NCBI GenBank assembly: GCA_958448395.1
Contig: CAUDDP010000084.1
Span: 1 to 7,835, forward strand
From: an uncultured Oscillospiraceae bacterium
GTDB taxonomy: Bacteria; Bacillota; Clostridia; Oscillospirales; Ruminococcaceae
Length of the DNA: 7,835 bases
Direction of reading: 5' to 3'
Part shown: piece after piece, positions 5,935-7,835 of the stretch
Position numbering within the stretch: the first letter of the stretch is position 1
Layout of the letters: every line of letters starts with the position of its first letter
Notes under the pieces: generated by a model
What the model saw: only the letters and a program-made list of their open reading frames with translations
What the model was told of the DNA's origin: nothing
Database searches by the model: none
Program-made: the position numbers and the translations under genes

Positions 5935-7232
5935 TGGCAAAGCTGCTTGATAAACAGAGATATAAATGTGCATTGGGTGCAATGCAGACGGTGCAGGCAA
6001 TCACAAGAGCAATTCCGGTACTTCATTCCGGACCAGGATGTGCACAGAAGCTTTCCGACTCTATCGGAAGCAGTGGTTATTTTTCGCCGAACATCTTTCC
6101 GTGTACCAGCATCAATGAAAAAGACGTTGTTTTCGGCGGTGCGAAAAAGCTGGAAACTACTATTGCCAATGCATTGAAAGTCATTGACGCGGATTTATAC
6201 GTGGTGCTGACTGGCTGTATTCCGGAAATTGTCGGAGATGATACGGCAGAGGTGGTCAGTCATTTTGCGGATTCCGATAAGCCTGTTATTTATGCGTCTA
6301 CAGCAGGATTCAAGGGCAATAATTACAAAGGGCATGAGCAGATCATTGATGCTATCATCGACCAGTATCTTGAAAGGTCTGACGAAAAGGAAAAGGGTCT
6401 TGTTAATATCTGGGCAGACGTTCCGTATCAGGATCTGTTCTGGCTTGGAAACATCAGAGAACTGGAAAAGCTCATCGCTGAGCTTGGTCTGACACCGAAT
6501 ACGATATTTGGTTATCAGCGAGGCATCAAGAATATTGACCGTATTCCAAAGGCTGAATTGAATCTGCTTGTATCGCCGTGGGTATCTGTGGGAAACATGA
6601 AAAAAATGGAGAAGAAGCTTGGTATTCCGTATCTCCACTATCCGACTTTGCCCATCGGTGCGTTTGAAACAAGCAAGTTCCTGCGTGAAGTCGGTAAGTT
6701 TGCAGGCGTTGATGCACAGAAGGTAGAAAGTATTATCAACGAGCATGAAAACTATTACTACTATCTCATTGAAAGATATGCGGATATGTTTCTTGAAACC
6801 CGTGTTATGGCAAAGCAGTTTTCAGTTGTTGCGGACGCTCAGTATGCACTTGGAATAACTAAATTCCTTGTAAATGATTTAGGACTTGTTCCGGCAAAGC
6901 AGTTCATAACAGACGATACGCCGAAACAGTTTCAGGAGCAGATAAAAGCCGAATTTGAAAATCTCAACTACGGACTGAAAGCAGAAGTAAGCTTTGAAAC
7001 GGACGGCTATAAAATTCACAATGAGATTCAATCCCACGACTATCACGGTTATCCGCTGATTCTCGGAAGCTACTACGAAAAGGAAGTAACAGAGAAAATG
7101 TTCGGACACTTTTTGAATATCGCATGGCCGGTTCAGGATAAGGTTGTTCTGGACGATTTCTATGTTGGCTACACAGGGGGAATCCGTCTGATTGAAGATA
7201 TTTATTCTGTTGCTGTCCAGAGATGGAACTGA
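5934..7232 (+). CDS. NifK-like beta subunit of the nitrogenase-like reductase
   Basis: The product is 432 aa and is the expected partner of the NifD-like subunit. Cys12 (RYKCALGAMQT), Cys36 (HSGPGC) and Cys95 (TGCIPEIVGDD) match the three P-cluster cysteines of NifK (70, 95 and 153), so an inter-subunit Fe-S cluster is likely. NEKDVVFGG (61-69) is another family signature. It is about 90 residues shorter than classical NifK, mainly because the long N-terminal extension is missing, as is common in nitrogenase-like proteins. The start overlaps the NifD-like stop in a TAATG junction, preceded by a G-rich ribosome binding site (AGAGGGGGG), which suggests coupled translation and equal subunit amounts. 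NifN is a possible alternative name, but no second D/K pair exists in the window and the partner carries cofactor ligands. The catalytic-complex role is therefore favoured. Confidence 0.88.
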   Translation: MAKLLDKQRYKCALGAMQTVQAITRAIPVLHSGPGCAQKLSDSIGSSGYFSPNIFPCTSINEKDVVFGGAKKLETTIANALKVIDADLYVVLTGCIPEIVGDDTAEVVSHFADSDKPVIYASTAGFKGNNYKGHEQIIDAIIDQYLERSDEKEKGLVNIWADVPYQDLFWLGNIRELEKLIAELGLTPNTIFGYQRGIKNIDRIPKAELNLLVSPWVSVGNMKKMEKKLGIPYLHYPTLPIGAFETSKFLREVGKFAGVDAQKVESIINEHENYYYYLIERYADMFLETRVMAKQFSVVADAQYALGITKFLVNDLGLVPAKQFITDDTPKQFQEQIKAEFENLNYGLKAEVSFETDGYKIHNEIQSHDYHGYPLILGSYYEKEVTEKMFGHFLNIAWPVQDKVVLDDFYVGYTGGIRLIEDIYSVAVQRWN

Positions 7233-7233
7233 T

Positions 7234-7238
7234 GGAGG
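7234..7238 (+). promoter_or_regulatory. Ribosome binding site for the TTG start of the second NifX-like gene
   Basis: GGAGG lies 9 nt before TTG 7248. The only nearby ATG, at 7232, is out of frame. TTG 7248 gives the family N-terminus (M)SYKIAVASSDG, so the start is well supported. Confidence 0.7.
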
Positions 7239-7247
7239 CGAGGAAAA

Positions 7248-7664
7248 TTGTCCTATAAAATAGCGGTTGCCTCTTCTGACGGAAAAAATATCAATGAGAC
7301 ATTTGGTTCAACAAAAAGCTTTACAGTTTATGAAGTGACAGATGGTGGATACAGTGAGGCGGAAAAGAGAATGTTTCAGTCTGAAACAACAGAAATTTTG
7401 CCGAATCACTGTAATTCAAAAGGCTGCGGAAGCTCAAACGGCTGCGGTTCAGGCTGTGGCGGACAAAGCGATGCTTCGTCAAAGGTGGAGCTTATTTCTG
7501 ATTGCAGGGCTGTTGTCTGTAAAAAGATAGGCTTTCCTATTCAAAAACAGCTGGAGCGAAAAGCGATATCTGCATTTGATGTAAGCTGTTCCATAGAAGA
7601 AGCACTCAGTAAGATTACCAATTACTACAGTCGCATTGACAGGCGTGAATCACTTCGGAGATAA
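7248..7664 (+). CDS. NifX-family protein with a cysteine-rich loop
   Basis: This 138-aa protein opens with SYKIAVASSDG (2-12), the NifX/NafY family signature, and ends with helices typical of the domain. It is a paralogue of the family member encoded at 2236-2598, but two features set it apart. The HFGHA motif thought to help hold the cofactor reads TFGST (18-22). A loop rich in Gly, Ser and Cys has Cys55, Cys60, Cys66 and Cys70, followed by Cys86 and Cys91. The loop could bind an Fe-S cluster or another metal, or act in sulfur or redox handling. None of this is proven by the sequence. It is the last gene of the operon, 15 nt after the NifK-like gene, with a TTG start and a terminator shortly downstream. 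A cofactor-insertion or chaperone role for the NifDK-like complex is the most natural guess. Confidence 0.8.
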   Translation: MSYKIAVASSDGKNINETFGSTKSFTVYEVTDGGYSEAEKRMFQSETTEILPNHCNSKGCGSSNGCGSGCGGQSDASSKVELISDCRAVVCKKIGFPIQKQLERKAISAFDVSCSIEEALSKITNYYSRIDRRESLRR

Positions 7665-7682
7665 AATATGTTATAAATTGAC

Positions 7683-7730
7683 CGGACAACTGGAGGCTTG
7701 ATAAGTAAAAACCTTTGGTTGTCCGTTTTT
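7683..7730 (+). terminator. Strong intrinsic terminator of the operon
   Basis: CGGACAAC at 7683-7690 pairs perfectly with GTTGTCCG at 7718-7725. The stem can extend inward by six more pairs (7691-7696 with 7712-7717, three of them G-T) to a 15-nt loop, and five T residues follow at 7726-7730. It lies 18 bases after the last stop codon. Confidence 0.85.
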
Positions 7731-7754
7731 ATGAATTTTTGGCGACTTTCGGTG

Positions 7755-7786
7755 CGTTCAGGTGATAGAAAAAATATATTTGAACG
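7755..7786. repeat. Inverted repeat CGTTCA/TGAACG in the right flank
   Basis: CGTTCA at 7755-7760 is the reverse complement of TGAACG at 7781-7786, with a 20-nt A/T-rich centre. It could form a small hairpin. No gene is visible between the terminator and the window end. Confidence 0.35.
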
Positions 7787-7828
7787 TGAGTTCGATGAGA
7801 GCGTTTTATCTGCCGAATGGCAACTGCG
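7787..7828 (-). repeat. Right copy of a diverged repeat, inverted relative to the left flank
   Basis: Read on the minus strand, this segment shows CGCAGTT, ATT, GGCAG and TCTCATCGAACT in the same order as 106-151 on the plus strand. The match is imperfect and was aligned by eye. The copy may continue beyond the window end. Its presence on both sides of the cluster may reflect a common intergenic repeat family or boundary sequences of an acquired segment. Confidence 0.4.
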
Positions 7829-7835
7829 GTCAAGC

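Noticed and set aside
4471..7232. Protochlorophyllide or F430-type reductase (BchNB or CfbCD relatives)
   Set aside because: The NifD-like protein keeps both cofactor ligands Cys255 and His440, a NifB-like maturase is in the operon, and no tetrapyrrole genes are nearby.
1371..7664. A true molybdenum nitrogenase operon for N2 fixation
   Set aside because: NifE, NifN and NifV are absent from the window, and the residues matching NifD Gln191 and His195 are Trp and Phe.
1..7835. CRISPR array, tRNA gene or insertion sequence
   Set aside because: I found no regularly spaced repeats, no cloverleaf-like sequence and no transposase or integrase coding region.

Overview
The window looks like a chromosomal segment of a low-to-moderate GC anaerobic Firmicute of the Clostridia, most like a Ruminococcus-type gut or rumen bacterium. 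This rests on codon use, AGGAGG-type ribosome binding sites, two TTG starts and protein family resemblance. Species cannot be told from the sequence alone.

Layout. Positions 1-341 hold no gene. They contain hairpins and palindromes, then a near-consensus sigma-A promoter (TTGACA, 17 bp, TATACT) that drives a canonical cysteine synthase (cysK, 342-1280). A hairpin plus T-tract follows. From 1371 to 7664 runs one tightly packed plus-strand operon of seven genes, with junctions from an 8-nt overlap to a 15-nt gap: a NifB-like radical SAM protein, a small NifX-family protein, a NifH-like ATPase, a second and divergent CysK-fold PLP enzyme, NifD-like and NifK-like subunits, and a second NifX-family protein with a cysteine-rich loop. 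A strong intrinsic terminator (7683-7730) closes it. The last 100 bases are non-coding and resemble, in inverted orientation, part of the left flank.

Interpretation. The set is a nitrogenase-like reductase with its own cofactor maturase, but it is unlikely to fix nitrogen. The NifD-like subunit keeps the P-cluster cysteines and the two cofactor ligands (Cys255 and His440, matching Azotobacter NifD Cys275 and His442). The residues matching catalytic Gln191 and His195 are Trp180 and Phe184. No NifE, NifN, NifV or molybdate genes are present in the window. A simple reading is that NifB-like makes an iron-sulfur-carbon cluster, a NifX-like protein carries it, NifH-like delivers electrons, and NifDK-like reduces an unknown substrate. 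One cysteine synthase precedes the operon and a second, divergent one lies inside it. This points to sulfur metabolism: the reductase may release sulfide or a thiol from an organic sulfur compound, and the PLP enzymes may capture it. The closest known precedent is methylthio-alkane reductase (marBHDK of Rhodospirillum rubrum). The substrate here is not shown by the sequence.
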